Shown: positions 42,541 through 53,560, counted from the first letter of the stretch. The stretch is DNA of 64,000 nucleotides from Prosapia bicincta (GCA_036971475.1 JBAIZL010000006.1:64308398-64372397); one strand, 5' to 3'. The notes: generated from the letters alone by a model not told the origin. Translations and numbers: made by a program.

Positions 42541-42974
42541 AATAGTTTTAATATCTATAATTTAATTCTGACGTTTTAGTTAATTATATAAGTAATTACA
42601 TTTTTTATGAAACAAACTTTATTGAAATTCTGGTAGTGCATTACAATATATATACTGTATTTATATTTGTAGGTAGCATGGACTAGTTAACGATGTCCAT
42701 GCCGCACGTAACTATAAACCTATAAATAAATAATCCTTTATCAATTTAATTTGGTAAAACTACCACATGTCTCTGTCTTGGAGCATAAAATAATACCCAA
42801 GTGGGAAAAGCATCTGTTGAGAATATCAGTTGGTGGTAGTTGTTTTGCTAAGTTAAATTGATAAATAAGTCATTGTTTAAAAAACTCTCAAGATGTACTA
42901 GCTGATCATTGAAAATGGAATATAATTATTGGTTTATAAAGATCTGTTTGTAAAATAATTTATATATATATATA

Positions 42975-43867
42975 CAGTGTCGGCAAAAAGTTTAGGGACA
43001 CCCCTACATTTATATGTTTTTGCTATTGTCCTAAAACTTTCTGCCAATCATATATTAGTAACTTATCAATGAATTAAGCATGAAAAGTTACGATTTTCCT
43101 GAAATTTTCATTCACTTATAAGTAAGGGTTGGCAAATTATAAATTTTTTTCCCATTTTAAAATTTTTGAGGAAACCCCTGTTTTTTTCTGATTAAAATGA
43201 TACTTTGTACAAATGTTTAGCATAACATTTAGAATGTAAATATGCATTATTTATTATTTACAAAAAATCACCTCTCATTTGGTACCAGGTTAACTTTGCT
43301 TTAGATTTTCAGATTTTTCAGCATAAAATTCTCACATTTCAATAGCGAATATCTAGTGAACGAAGCCACTTAGAGCGGAACTGACTGTACCGTTGTGTTC
43401 CTCGCGTCATGGCGGGTCGGGGGTACAGTCAGTTCCGCTCCAAGTGGCTCCGTTCACTAGATATTCGCTATTGAAATGTGAGAATTTTATGCTGAAAAAT
43501 CTGAAAATCTAAAGCAAAGTTAACCTGGTACCAAATGAGAGGTGATTTTTTGTAAATAATAAATAATGCATATTTACATTCTAAATGTTATGCTAAACAT
43601 TTGTACAAAGTATCATTTTAATCAGATGTGTATTTTTTTTATTATACATTTTTAATTAGAAAAAAACAGGGGTTTCCTCAAAAATTTTAAAATGGGAATT
43701 TATAATTTGCCAACCCTTACTTATAAATGAATGAAAATTTCAGGAAAATCGTAACTTTTCATGCTTAATTCATTGATAAGTTACTAATATATGATTGGCA
43801 GAAAGTTTTAGGACAATAGCAAAAACATATAAATGTAGGGCTGTCCCTAAACGTTTTGCCGACACTG
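42975..43867. mobile_element. Tc1/mariner-type foldback element (893 bp)
   Basis: The ends are CAGTGTCGGCAAAAAGTTTA and the reverse complement of CAGTGTCGGCAAAACGTTTA, flanked by TA on both sides, as for Tc1/mariner insertions. The left arm (42975-43390) and right arm (43423-43867) are reverse complements over almost their full length. They differ by a ~33-bp insertion in the right arm and a few substitutions, and leave a 32-bp GC-rich loop. No transposase ORF is present. The low arm divergence suggests either recent origin or ongoing arm correction. Confidence 0.88.
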
Positions 43868-44869
43868 TATATATATCCGCTCATTTTTATACCATACGTA
43901 CCTCTCTTGATATCACCATGCCCTTCCAGCATGTTCTTTACAATTTTGCTTCATTTTTACAAAAGATTTACTTTCAGATTTAATAGAAAATGCAAAGTGA
44001 AAGAAGGAGATATATCTTTTGGTTTACTGGAGAGGGGATACATAATTTTTGCAGCCTTAACCTGGGATCACTCGTGTAATGATTCGCACCGTTAGGGCAA
44101 ATCTAACATTTGTAATAATTGTTATTAATGTGTTTTAAATTATAAATTTCAATTGTATGGATTACAGTAAGCTTTAAACTTGTTCATTGATATAAAACAA
44201 TCTATTAAATACATTTATTAACACATTTAAAAAAAAAAATTACAAGCGTTTTAGTGAAAACTAGTAGCTTACGTGAGGATATAACCAACATTTATCAATA
44301 TGATATACATTTATGGCATATTTATATGTAAAATTACATATACAAAAATTACAGTATTAACAGTTTAAGCAATTACTTGTGACGTTAGGTTGCTCCTATC
44401 ACAGCACTTAAATAATTGCTCGTACACACTCCCTAACATTGGCGACGAATGCCACTTTTCTCATCCTTGGTTCCCTTTTTAATTACGTAATCTATTTGAA
44501 CTGGCCTATCTATAAGGAAGCTGGCCAACATCCTCGAGAAAGCCTATTTAGAAGCTCAGTTGCATACAATGAAAAGATAAAATAATTCCTTCAGAACAAC
44601 TAAAATTAAGATTCAATCTAAGATCGTGAGCGTTCCTGGGTTAACTGAAGTATAACCTTGAATTATTTATATACTAAGAATAAATGAATAGACATTGCTA
44701 ATAATTCTTTGAACGTATTAAATGACTCTTCCTATAAAACAAAACAAATAAATAGACAAAAAACAGTTGAATCAAATATATGCACATAGTGGATAGTGAA
44801 GGACCACTTCAGTAGGAGGGTACAATTTATTATAATATACATTCTGTGCTTATAATTGCTAAGCGCCAA
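43868..44869. other. AT-rich stretch with an R3 fragment
   Basis: GCGTTTTAGTGAAAACTAGT at about 44247-44270 belongs to repeat R3 (see 47640-47830). No gene was recognised. Confidence 0.45.
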
Positions 44870-45385
44870 TGCTCCTAAGAATTGTCCTGTCCATTCTCCA
44901 CACTTCAGCTATTGATTGTGATTCATGTTTGAAGCTAAATGCTACAGCTTGGGTTGGTAGGCTCTGTGCGCAACTAGTACAGGATGAGGGGAGGCCGAAT
45001 ATGCAAGTTTGCCGATGAAACTAGCTTCTGTTGACCAAGACATACTAGTGAACCCAATGACTGCCTACCTCATAAATGGAAAATAGATGAAAAGAAAGTG
45101 TCTTGTGTCATCATATTATCATCTATTATAATAGTATATGTTTGGAAATTAATTATATTAATATATGCGTAGTATTTTAATCAATATATTAGTGTGGATA
45201 TAAAATAAAACTCTAGTACGCCTGTTTTGTTTGTTCGCAATGGCGAGTGTATTATAAAAATTCTTATAGAAATTCCCTCAATTTTAAAATAAAAAGGAAA
45301 TAATAACGTAGGCCTACTCTAGGCTTGTCAAACTTATTGCAGAGGTAGTTAAGGTTTATCTGGTGCTTTCAGTCTAGCTACTATA
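44870..45385 (+). repeat. Dispersed repeat R2, forward copy
   Basis: This ~500-bp segment is matched in reverse at 49590-50050. Shared blocks include CAAGCTGTAGCATTTAGCTT (as its complement here), TACAGGATGAGGGGAGGC, CATCATATTATCATCTATTA and AGTGTGGATATAAAATAAAA. There is no ORF. The copies differ by many substitutions and small gaps. Confidence 0.75.
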
Positions 45386-45559
45386 AAAAGTATGATTGAT
45401 AGGGAGTAGGACAGAGTAAATTAACTGTTTTGTTGGAAGTGTATACATATTCAAACATTTAATACCTAGAAAGTACTATTATACATTCTCCGTAAGAAAT
45501 TTATTTCACCCAATCCTTTTTTTTAATTTTCATTTTTAATTTCTTTAATTGTTTAAAGT

Positions 45560-45775
45560 TGTTTGATGTAATCATCTTGAATTCACTGATTAAACTAAAA
45601 GGTACTAAAATAAGTGAATATGTAAGGGCTTACTTAATGATGTGTTCCTTTTACAAAGCAAAGCCTCTACTCCCTGTAGAGCCTTTGCTTCGTAAAAGGA
45701 ATGATTGTTTTGAAACACGTCAGCAAGTAAGCCCTTGCGTATTCACTTAGTAAAGTATCTTTTAATTATAGTTTA
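45560..45775. repeat. Short palindromic repeat
   Basis: The arms AAGTGAATATGTAAGGGCTT, TTCCTTTTACAAAGCAAAG and GCCTCTAC are matched in reverse by GTAGAGCCTTTGCTTCGTAA and AAGCCCTTGCGTATTCACTT around a short centre near 45680. GTTTTGAAACACGTCAGCAA in the right arm resembles the PLE-B 3' ends at 51.9, 52.8 and 57.6 kb. A related copy lies at 53816-53990. It is probably PLE-derived. Confidence 0.6.
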
Positions 45776-46649
45776 ATTTTTCATTGCATAAGTTTTAGGT
45801 TTAAAATTATAGTTCATAATTTAAAACTGCCTTTGTTGTAAATAGATTAAAAATATTCATACTGCATTTCTCCCTATCCAAGTTTATTAAAAAATGCTTT
45901 AAGCTGTATAACTATAAAAACAATTTAAAGCTGAATTTAAAATCCAAAAAACTGATAGACCTTATTGTAGATACTTTATATTTATACATACGTTACTGTC
46001 TATGGCAAAAGAAATGAGGTTCAAAAGATTGAATATTTTTACAATAGATGTCATAACCAATTTTGTTACAGTGTACATAGACCAATCAGATTCCAGAGCG
46101 CTGAGCTGAAATGTTCCTCAAATAAAGCAATACTGTGCCAAAACAACATATAGATGTTTTAAGAATTCTTATACAGTAATTTTTAACAATTATTAGATTA
46201 ACTTAGATTTATTGACAAACACATCAATAAATTAAGAATACTTGAAATATATTCTAAACTAGGAAAAAGTAATTTTAAATGTTAAAAGTCATAAGTAGCT
46301 GTTTTAAATTTATGAAAATACAAACATAATTTTAATGTACAAAAAAATTAAAATTATTAATTGAATATAGCACTATTTTATATTACATTTAATTATTATG
46401 TACCTATTTTACAATCTGCAACAGAATTGCATAGGTTTTACTTGATATAATTATAAAGGTGAAAACTGCTTAATAAAGAGTACATTTCAATAATTAGGTT
46501 ATGTTTGTAAACACAACTTTGGACAATTTATTGTTTAATATATGTTAACTACTATTTACAGTTTGCAATATTTAGAATAATTTGCACCTTATTTAGAATA
46601 TATATTTTTATATTAGTTGATTCAATCTTCACATAAGCTACTATTTTTT

Positions 46650-46790
46650 AACTATAAACACTTGTAAATATGTTTCACTTGCCTATAGTAGCATTTACTT
46701 TTATAACAAATTGTTGAGGATGGTCGTTTTGGAAGATATCTCCCATTGTGTTATAGGCAAATGTAACATATTTACAAGTATTTTCAGTTA
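46650..46790. repeat. Dispersed repeat R3, copy 1
   Basis: The segment contains TAGCATTTACTTTTATAACA, TTGTTGAGGATGG and AACATATTTACAAGTATTTT. These recur at 47640-47830 (reverse) and 49270-49450. It lies directly downstream of the stop codon of the candidate host gene. Confidence 0.55.
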
Positions 46791-46797
46791 TATATTT

Positions 46798-48594
46798 TTA
46801 GTAGTGCAAGTAAAAACGGATGAAATTGTTTATTTTGTAAATCGAATTAAATAATTCTTTCAACTCATTCATGATTTCCCTCATATACGAGATATAGTTC
46901 CTTTGCTGATGAAAAATGGGTTCTTTAATCAGATATACATGGTGAAACAATAGGTTATCAAATGGCATGATGTTAAGATAGCATTGAAGAAATTGTACAA
47001 CCTTTCTTTTAATCATGTTGTCAACAATGGTCGAGAGCCTAGGAATACTTGGTTGATTCTTAGCTTGAATAAACATCTAAGTTTATGAAATATAATTAGT
47101 GTCAAGATAGCTATGTTTTATCAGCTAGAGTCCATAAAGTACTTCGTTCTAAAGATTTTAAACTATTTCCTATACTGAGTATTATCATATGGTTATTTCT
47201 TCATAACAATAACTATCCTAAGTGGATACTTTGTAAGAATTCTGTAATCAACAAGTTTATTTATATAGTAATATAAAAAACTAGGTTTTTACTGTTGTGA
47301 TGTTGCTACATTAACGTTATGTTTTACATTTTGCTTCCTAAACATAATTATGTTTTTCAGTGCTTTAAATCGCCTTTAAATAAGCACATATTTAAGTAAC
47401 ATATACAAAAACAACTTTTTTAAAGTTAAATACCATTTGGTCAATTTACTGGCTGAGTATTCAGAGGGTTGAAATATTGATTAGGGGATGGATATAGAAT
47501 TCATTAGCCCTAACAGGAATTATTGATATTTAAACTGCTAAAATAATTTTTAGAAATGATTGATCTAATTTCAGTATCAATTTGTATTTATATCCCCGAC
47601 AAAAAAGAATCTATTTTACCAAGTAATAAAACTTCTCCATTTTAGAGAAAAATGCCTTCACTAAAACACTTACAAATATTTTACTTGTCAAGTTATAGTC
47701 TGAGTTGACAATAGGACACATCTCCTGAAACGGCCTTCCTCAACAATATAAGTAAATGCTACTATAGACAGGTTGTAAAATATTTATAAGTGTTTTAGTG
47801 AAAACTAGTAGCTCACATGAAGATGGAATCAATAACTACAAAAATGCCTTGTTTTAATGATTAATAAACTGCTATTATAACATTTAAAAAAATAATAAAC
47901 AGATCTTACTAGTATAATTCATGATTGAAAATAGAGTATGGAGAATCTTATCTCTAATTAAATTATTTAGATATCAATGGTAGAAGAAATAAGTTTTTAT
48001 TTACTTGAACAAATTATGCAGGGCTGTTGATTCAACAAAGAGATATTAAAAAGATAGTTTTTTTATTTTAATGACATATTCCGAAATATGCTTATTTCTA
48101 AAACAACACCGTAACTAAAATATTCGTTACGGTTATACCATAACCTTAACTACTGAGCAATCATATTATTTACATTTCTAGGTTATAACAGTTTAAAAAT
48201 AATTAAAGCTTAAAAATCATACGATGCTTACTTAAATCACTCTGTATAGAATCTTACACTGAAATTCTTTAGAACAAGTGAATAGTTATCTTCTGGAATT
48301 ACTTATTAATCTTTACAAAGCATTGTTTTATCATTGTTTATACTGAATGGGGATATCCGTTCAATTGTCAAAAATGAATCAGTTGTACAAAAGACTACAG
48401 CATCACTACCGGATAGTTTCATTCAGGAATTGTACTGCAGTTGAAAATTAATTACTGAAAGAGAATAATAATATAAAGAAATAATAGATTTAAATTCAAA
48501 TGGAAACCAAATATAATAATTTTACATTCAAATTAACATTATTTTATGAATTATAACTTACTTGCTCTTGCTCTGATGAAAGAGCAGCCGCCAT
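46798..48594 (-). CDS. Candidate two-exon host gene, function unknown
   Basis: Exon 1 (48594-48562) starts in a strong context (CAAGATGGCGGCTGC), encodes MAAALSSEQEQ and ends at a consensus donor, GTAAGT. Exon 2 (47076-46798) follows an AG acceptor (CATAAACTTAG) and continues in phase 0: MFIQAKNQPSIPRLSTIVDN, MIKRKVVQFLQCYLNIMPFD, then HHVYLIKEPIFHQQRNYISY, MREIMNELKELFNSI, to TAA at 46800-46798. The joined product would be about 103 residues, with a helical, Leu/Ile-rich and basic character and no visible signal peptide. The acceptor tract is weak. The ~1.5-kb intron contains an R3 repeat. I do not recognise the family. Exon 1 is the stronger half of the call, and other downstream exons remain possible. 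Confidence 0.5.
47640..47830. repeat. Dispersed repeat R3, copy 2 (intronic)
   Basis: GACACATCTCCTGAAACGGC, TCCTCAACAATATAAGTAAA and AGTGTTTTAGTGAAAACTAG match the other R3 copies. It lies within the proposed intron of the candidate host gene. Confidence 0.55.
47831..48561. other. AT-rich sequence, intron side of the candidate gene
   Basis: No further exon compatible with phase 0 was found here on the minus strand. One CTGCAG acceptor-like site near 48435 leads into an immediate stop in the required frame. Confidence 0.4.
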
Positions 48595-49269
48595 CTTGAA
48601 CACAACTGACAAATCAAATCAAATCAAGGTCAGAACTTCCTACTTTAAATCTTAAATTATAATTAAAATAAAAACTCTTTTTCTACAACTTCCTGTCAAT
48701 GTTGTATAATAAGCATTTAAAAGTGCTATATTTTAAGTTACACGAATATAGTGTTGTTTTTCGTGATTACTAAAAAAAAACGTTAGAATAATGAAAACTG
48801 TGTCAAGGTAAATCTGGTAAAGAATGGAATATGATCTACCCACACATCTTATAATAAGAGATAATATATTTCAGACTGTTCTATTTGATGCAATTTTAAT
48901 ATTGAAAGTTTTTATTTATTTCTATTAAATGTGCTTCACTATTTTTATTTAATAGATTATTGGTAATTTTTAATTATTGTTAAAAATGTACACATATTAT
49001 AATAACATTAATAAAATATAATCTAGTATCAAGAGTGCATATATTTACAACTATTATATTTTTACATGGTAGCAGCACTTGCCAGACAATTATATATTTT
49101 CACCAAAATAAGTTATTATTAGTATATTTATTTAATTCAAGCAGGAGTGTAGTTCACTTTATTTCAGACATCACTCTAAATATTTTTTAAAAATTTACAT
49201 ACAGTGGTTTATTTATTAAGTGAAATATAGCATACAATCCTGTGGGGGCTAAAAGAGGGATCCAACGAA
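48595..49269. other. AT-rich sequence upstream of the candidate gene
   Basis: This is the presumptive promoter and 5' UTR side of the minus-strand gene starting at 48594. No clear TATA box or initiator can be singled out in such AT-rich DNA. Confidence 0.35.
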
Positions 49270-49450
49270 GGGTCTTAAACTGATGTCTTCATGTAAACGT
49301 TTTTACTAATGGAAATTTAACTAAAAGCACTTGAAAATATGTTCTATTTGCTTATATGTAGCCCTTACTTTTATAATTGTTGAGGATGAAAATTTCAGGA
49401 GATGTGTACCATTGTTAACTCAGACCAAAAGGTTTGCAATGGGAAATTAA
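49270..49450. repeat. Dispersed repeat R3, copy 3
   Basis: CTTGAAAATATGTTCTATTT, TTTTATAATTGTTGAGGATG and CAGGAGATGTGTACCATTGT correspond to the other R3 copies. Confidence 0.55.
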
Positions 49451-49589
49451 ACTTTGTTGGCGAGACCAGTGGTATTTCTTGAATAAGTTTTATCCTTTGT
49501 GTCCAGCTTGCATTCCTATCTTTTCCGAAAAATAAATAGTTCCAACAAATCAGATTTTTTATTCTGTGCTACTGCCTAACCAGTCACAC

Positions 49590-50050
49590 GTTTTATAGCA
49601 GCTAGACTGAAAGTACAGAGTAAACCTAAGTTTAGCAAGTCTGATTTTTCCTTTTCATTTAAAAGTCAGAAAAAAGGAAATTTCTATAAGAATTTTCATG
49701 ATACACTAGCAATTGGGAACAAACAAAACAGGTGTACTAGTTTTATTTTATATCCACACTAATATACATACAGATTAAAATACTACACATATATTAATAA
49801 AATTAATTTACAAGTGTATACTATTATAATAGATGATAATATGATGACACAAGACACTTTCTTATTGGGTTCACTTGTATGTCTCAGTCAACAAAAGTTA
49901 GTTTTCATCGGCCCACTTGCATATTCAGCCTCTCCTCATCCTGTACTATCTGCACACAGAACTTACCAACCCAAGCTGTAGCATTTAGCTTCAAACACAA
50001 ACCACAATCAATATCTGATGTGTTGAGAATGCACATGGCAATTCTTAGGA
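49590..50050 (-). repeat. Dispersed repeat R2, reverse copy
   Basis: This is the reverse-complement partner of 44870-45385. It ends where the PLE leader (CTTGAATTTTATAGTCCATT) begins near 50053, so a PLE has inserted at or next to its edge. Confidence 0.75.
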
Positions 50051-50157
50051 TTCTTGAATTTTATAGTCCATTACATTCGGTGAATCTTATTAATCACTTA
50101 AAAAATAGTTTATGACTATCCAAACTTTGAATTTAATAAATTTGTTAAAACTTACTG

Positions 50158-50203
50158 AGACAGAATGTTTTCGATCGCTATGTGCCGATCTTCATCATTG
50201 TCT
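50158..50203 (-). ncRNA. Hammerhead motif, family F1, C3 mutated
   Basis: On the minus strand: AGACA, ATGATGA (C3 changed to A), A, GATCG, an 8-nt loop, CGATC, GAAA, ACAT, UC, TGTCT. Stems I and II are perfect. The C3 change should weaken or abolish cleavage because C3 pairs with G8 in the active fold. Confidence 0.66.
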
Positions 50204-50719
50204 TCTGATTGGAGATGTTGGGTCAAGCGGTGACGGTTTTAAAGGTATGTTTTCGATAGTGTCAAAGAGTATGTGTGATTTGTATTGTGTTTGTTCGTTT
50301 AATATGTTTCTACTTTGTGTTTTTGTGTGTCTGTAAATTTCATATTGTTCTATTTTGTTGAGATGTGGTCCTTTTTTGTAGATGTGTAGGATTTCTAGGT
50401 TATGGTAAATGTATGTGTATTTGTGTCCTGTTTGTTTTATGTGATTGTAAAATGTTGAGTTGGTGTTCTGTTTGTGTTCCTCGACTCTTTGTTTAAAGCT
50501 GCGACCTGTTTGTCCAATGTAGAATTTGTTACATTCTTCGCAGTTCAGTTTGTATACGTCTGGTGCTTGTAGTTTATCTTTGTTGTTGGTATTGTGTTGT
50601 ATTTTGTATTGTAACTTGTTATTAGTTTTGTATGCTATTTTGTATCCTATTTTTTGAAATTTGCGGGCTATTTTGCTTGTGTATGGTAATGTGATGTATT
50701 TGATGAGAGTTCCTGTCAA
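50195..50719 (-). pseudogene. PLE protein C-terminal part with GIY-YIG endonuclease (open, 5'-truncated)
   Basis: This stretch of 174 codons is fully open but has no ATG at the left boundary and lacks the whole reverse transcriptase. It reads SKIARKFQKIGYKIAYKTNN, then the GIY-YIG domain: PDVYKLNCEECNKFYIGQTG, RSFKQRVEEHKQNTNST, FYNHIKQTGHKYTY, NKIEQYEIYRHTKTQ, ending LDPTSPIRRQ. The Cys pair CEEC just before FYIG and the R..R.EEH helix are typical of canonical (EN+) PLEs, whose endonuclease opens target DNA for priming. The stop codon lies inside the hammerhead core. The initial Gly of GIY is Asp-Val here. Confidence 0.85.
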
Positions 50720-50735
50720 TGCTAAAAACTATTAA

Positions 50736-51201
50736 TAGGAATAAAAATAATATTGTAAACGAGTCGGGCCCTATTCCAAACTCTATATTATTGTAATTAG
50801 CGTAACAAAAGGGGAAAATAAAATTTATTGTAACTTTTAGGTTAAATATTTCGACATAATAATAATGTGTAATATTAATTATCTATTTTGTTTATATGTA
50901 ATTACGTTGTATGTTACAAATTGTATTGTAATTATTGAGTTAGGTACAAAATTTCTATTTGTTGTATCATGTTTAAAGTAGGGTTAGAAACTGTTGTTTT
51001 GACAAGTGGACGTGGCAACGCCTACTGTATAAATACGGAAGTGTAACCTTACTTTCACCCTAATCCTCTCTCACTTAACTCCATTACATTAAGTTATAGT
51101 TATATACAGATTACTACACTCATATGTCACAACACCTACACTACACACATGTTATCACATGTGGAAAAATGTATTTCTTATGTCATGAAAAAAAAAAGAA
51201 A
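50736..51201. other. Non-coding stretch, possibly part of a PLE terminal repeat
   Basis: The segment 50985-51190 reads smoothly into 51438-51514 if the TIR element between them is removed (TTTCACCCTAATCC versus TTTCACCCTAGTTG). It may be the upstream part of the F5 PLE long terminal region. Confidence 0.35.
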
Positions 51202-51437
51202 GAAAGTCAGTCAGCCCAGTCCCACATGAATTAATAAACGTAGTCCCTCAGTATATAAACCTGATCCGTCCCACCCAATAAAACATCCTGCCATTGCAGA
51301 ATCCTCTCCTCCGATCCAGCCCGAACCAAAAAGCCCTGATCCCATATTCCTACCTGCAGCCATTGTCGCATGACAGACGCTGCATAACCTCGGGGGCCAT
51401 CAAACCCCCTCCTTCTCTGACTGACTGACTGACTTTC
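51202..51437. mobile_element. Small TIR element of unknown class (236 bp)
   Basis: The left end GAAAGTCAGTCAG is the exact reverse complement of the right end CTGACTGACTTTC. The interior is more GC-rich than its surroundings and has a GGGGGCC/GGTTTGATGGCCCC-like block near the right end but no ORF. A 10-nt A run abuts the left side. The lack of a clear target duplication prevents assignment; a SINE-like origin for part of it cannot be excluded. Confidence 0.5.
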
Positions 51438-51471
51438 ACCCTAGTTGTAAGTTAGAGTTTGTAGTAGTAAC

Positions 51472-51514
51472 ACTCACTGATGATGATGACTTGGTCATTG
51501 AAATGCGTATGAGT
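51472..51514 (+). ncRNA. Hammerhead ribozyme motif, family F5 (core intact)
   Basis: Stem I ACTCA (51472-51476); CTGATGA (51477-51483); extra T; stem II GATGAC / GTCATT with a TTG loop; GAAA (51500-51503); TGCG; UA; stem I TGAGT (51510-51514), fully complementary to ACTCA. Predicted cleavage lies between 51509 and 51510. No recognisable ORF is attached. It is the only copy of this family in the window. Confidence 0.75.
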
Positions 51515-51894
51515 AAATAAATGAATAATTTGTGAGTTTTGTGTATGTTTTTATTTGTTTTTAACATAACCTCACAAGCTAAGCTCAAAGAATATTTGTT
51601 TAACAATAATTATTGTTTAAATTTTCAGTTATATAGTTTTAAAAAATACTTGTTTTGAAAATGGTTTATTTTAAAGTTTACTTTGACATCGAACTTTAAT
51701 AATATTCACATATTAAACAAAATTAAAGTACAGATTCATCTTTAAAAAACATCCAATTTAAACATTAATTTATTCAAGTTTAAATTGTTTAATTTAAACA
51801 TTACAAAATATTTATGTTGTTTATAGTAATCATTTTGATTTCCCTGATTAAATCATAAATACTGATTATTTAGAACTAAATGAAAACCATCAAC

Positions 51895-52810
51895 TTACTT
51901 GTTGACATGTTTTGAAACTATTATTCCACTGACAAAGCCTAACCTGCTACTGGTGGCGATTGCTTAAGGTTGCAGGTGTGTGGGTTGTCGCCTGGGTTGT
52001 GTACTAAGTACTGGAAAAGGGTATTAGATTCGAAGTGTGTGTGATTCTTTAGGATATGTTGTTTTTGTGTTATGTGATGTTTGTATATTTCAAATTTATC
52101 TGTAGTGGTTAGTTTTTTTTAATTTGGTTTAGTATGTAGAGAGTGTTTAAATTAGTCTAGATGTTTGTGTATGTGTTTTGTATATATATTTTGCGTACCC
52201 GGATTTCGGATTTATGTCATTGCTGTGTTCATTGTATCTTGTGTTAAATGATCTACCCTAGGGGCAGTTGTTACACATTATTTTATATATAACGGATATA
52301 ATGAATGTGTCGGTTGTTTTGTATATTTGATAATTTGTGAGTGTTTGTTGTGGTAGGTGATGGAGATGTACACAATATATCTAGTATATACAAAATAACA
52401 TGTAACGATTACCATAGCTCTTACATTGGCCAAATAGGTAGATGTTTTGAGCAAAGATAAAAAGAACACATTAACGACATAAAAAAACAAATCCGAAAGC
52501 CAGAGATGCAACACATATACAAAACACCCAACACTCATACACAAACCCTCAGAGTAATTTAAACATTCTCTACATAGTAAACTATAATGAAAAAAACTAA
52601 CCACTGCAGAAAAATTTTGAATATAAAAATATCACACAAAAACAACATATTTTAAACTACCACACTCACTTTTCCAATATATAGTATACAACCCACCTCT
52701 CCCACACTCATAAATCACATGCCTGAAATATTGAGTGATCGCTGCTAGTAGCAGCTTAGGCTTTGGCAATGAAACAAAGGTTTCAAAACACATCTCCAAG
52801 TAAGTTAATA
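51895..52810. mobile_element. PLE-B palindromic insertion
   Basis: The left part (51895-52140) is the reverse complement of the right part (52560-52805). ACTTACTTGTTGACATGTTT and GGTATTAGATTCGAAGTGTG on the left are matched by AACACATCTCCAAGTAAGTT and the CACACTCACTTTTCC region on the right. The plus-oriented part carries a GIY-YIG relic. Sequence and ribozyme region differ from PLE family F1, so this is a second PLE family; its relatives are at 57555-57965 and probably 45560 and 53816. Confidence 0.7.
52383..52560 (+). pseudogene. PLE-B GIY-YIG domain relic
   Basis: The plus strand reads SSIYKITCNDYHSSYIGQIG, RCFEQR, stop, KEHINDIKKQIRKPEMQH, IYKTPNTHTQTLRVI, stop. SIY..SYIG with the following R.FEQR and EHI segment is the GIY-YIG fold, with the first Gly replaced by Ser and one internal stop. 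Upstream reverse-transcriptase sequence was not found. Confidence 0.75.
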
Positions 52811-53464
52811 GTTTTCACTTAGTTCTTTAAATAATTACTTATAATATATTTATTTTGACTAAATTTCAGTTTCAAATTTTGTTAGTGATTAACACTGATA
52901 AATATCTACTACTAGTACATCCTTAAATTAATTGAATAATTTGAATTTGTATTGTGTGGGACCTTACGAATTTTAGTGACACAACAACCATTTTAAAAAT
53001 GTCCGTAGGAAGGTTTTAAAACTGAAAAGATGCATATTATGTCGGTTGAAGAAAGTGGTAGCTGGTAGAATTTAAACTAGGTATTGCACTTTTTAATATA
53101 AAAGACATGTAAAATGCATGCAGTTCAAAGGATACAAATTATATTTAATTTAAAACTGTTCTGAAATTATTCATTAAGCACCTTACTTCAAGAGGAAATA
53201 CAACCTTCATCAAAGCAAACTTTAATTATTATAAGGTGGATTAAGTCCGTTTTTCCAAAAGAAGGTCTTTTTCAACTGTAAACATCACCAATGCTGTCAT
53301 CTAATACTTTCCAATTAGTGATGGTTCTGGTTAATGACTTTCTGATCATTGGCAATCTTCTGCACTTAAGTAATATTTAGATCGGGAATTAGCCTATGAA
53401 GTTCTTTAATTTTTAGTTCTTCTAAAATTTATACCAGCAAAAATATTATTTATTTGAATATTAT

Positions 53465-53560
53465 TTTTGAAGTACAGTAGAGTGTCAGTAATCCGGACGT
53501 CAAAAATCTGGAGCGTCAGAAATCCGGTCGATGAACAAAACATGGGATTAAATCATTGCT
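53465..53560 (+). mobile_element. pogo-like transposon end (fragment)
   Basis: TACAGTAGAGTGTCAGTAAT followed by CCGGACGTC and AAATCTGGAGCGTCAGAAAT resembles the CAGTAGAGTCTCAATAATCC terminus of pogo-group elements. No opposite end was identified. Confidence 0.4.

Larger units (their letters stand above)
50053..50735 (-). mobile_element. 5'-truncated Penelope-like element, family F1
   Basis: On the plus strand the block opens with the constant leader (CTTGAATTTTATAGTCCATT), then the reversed PLE: 3' end (50089 onward), hammerhead (50158-50203) and the ORF up to about 50720. It is the best-preserved protein-coding PLE fragment in the window. I could not assign a target duplication with confidence. 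Confidence 0.8.

Noticed and set aside
45560..45775. Hammerhead motif in the 45.6 kb palindrome
   Set aside because: GAAAC and a stem are present, but no CUGANGA block or complementary stem I could be found.
52278..52604. 108-codon minus-strand open frame
   Set aside because: Antisense of the PLE-B GIY-YIG relic on the plus strand.
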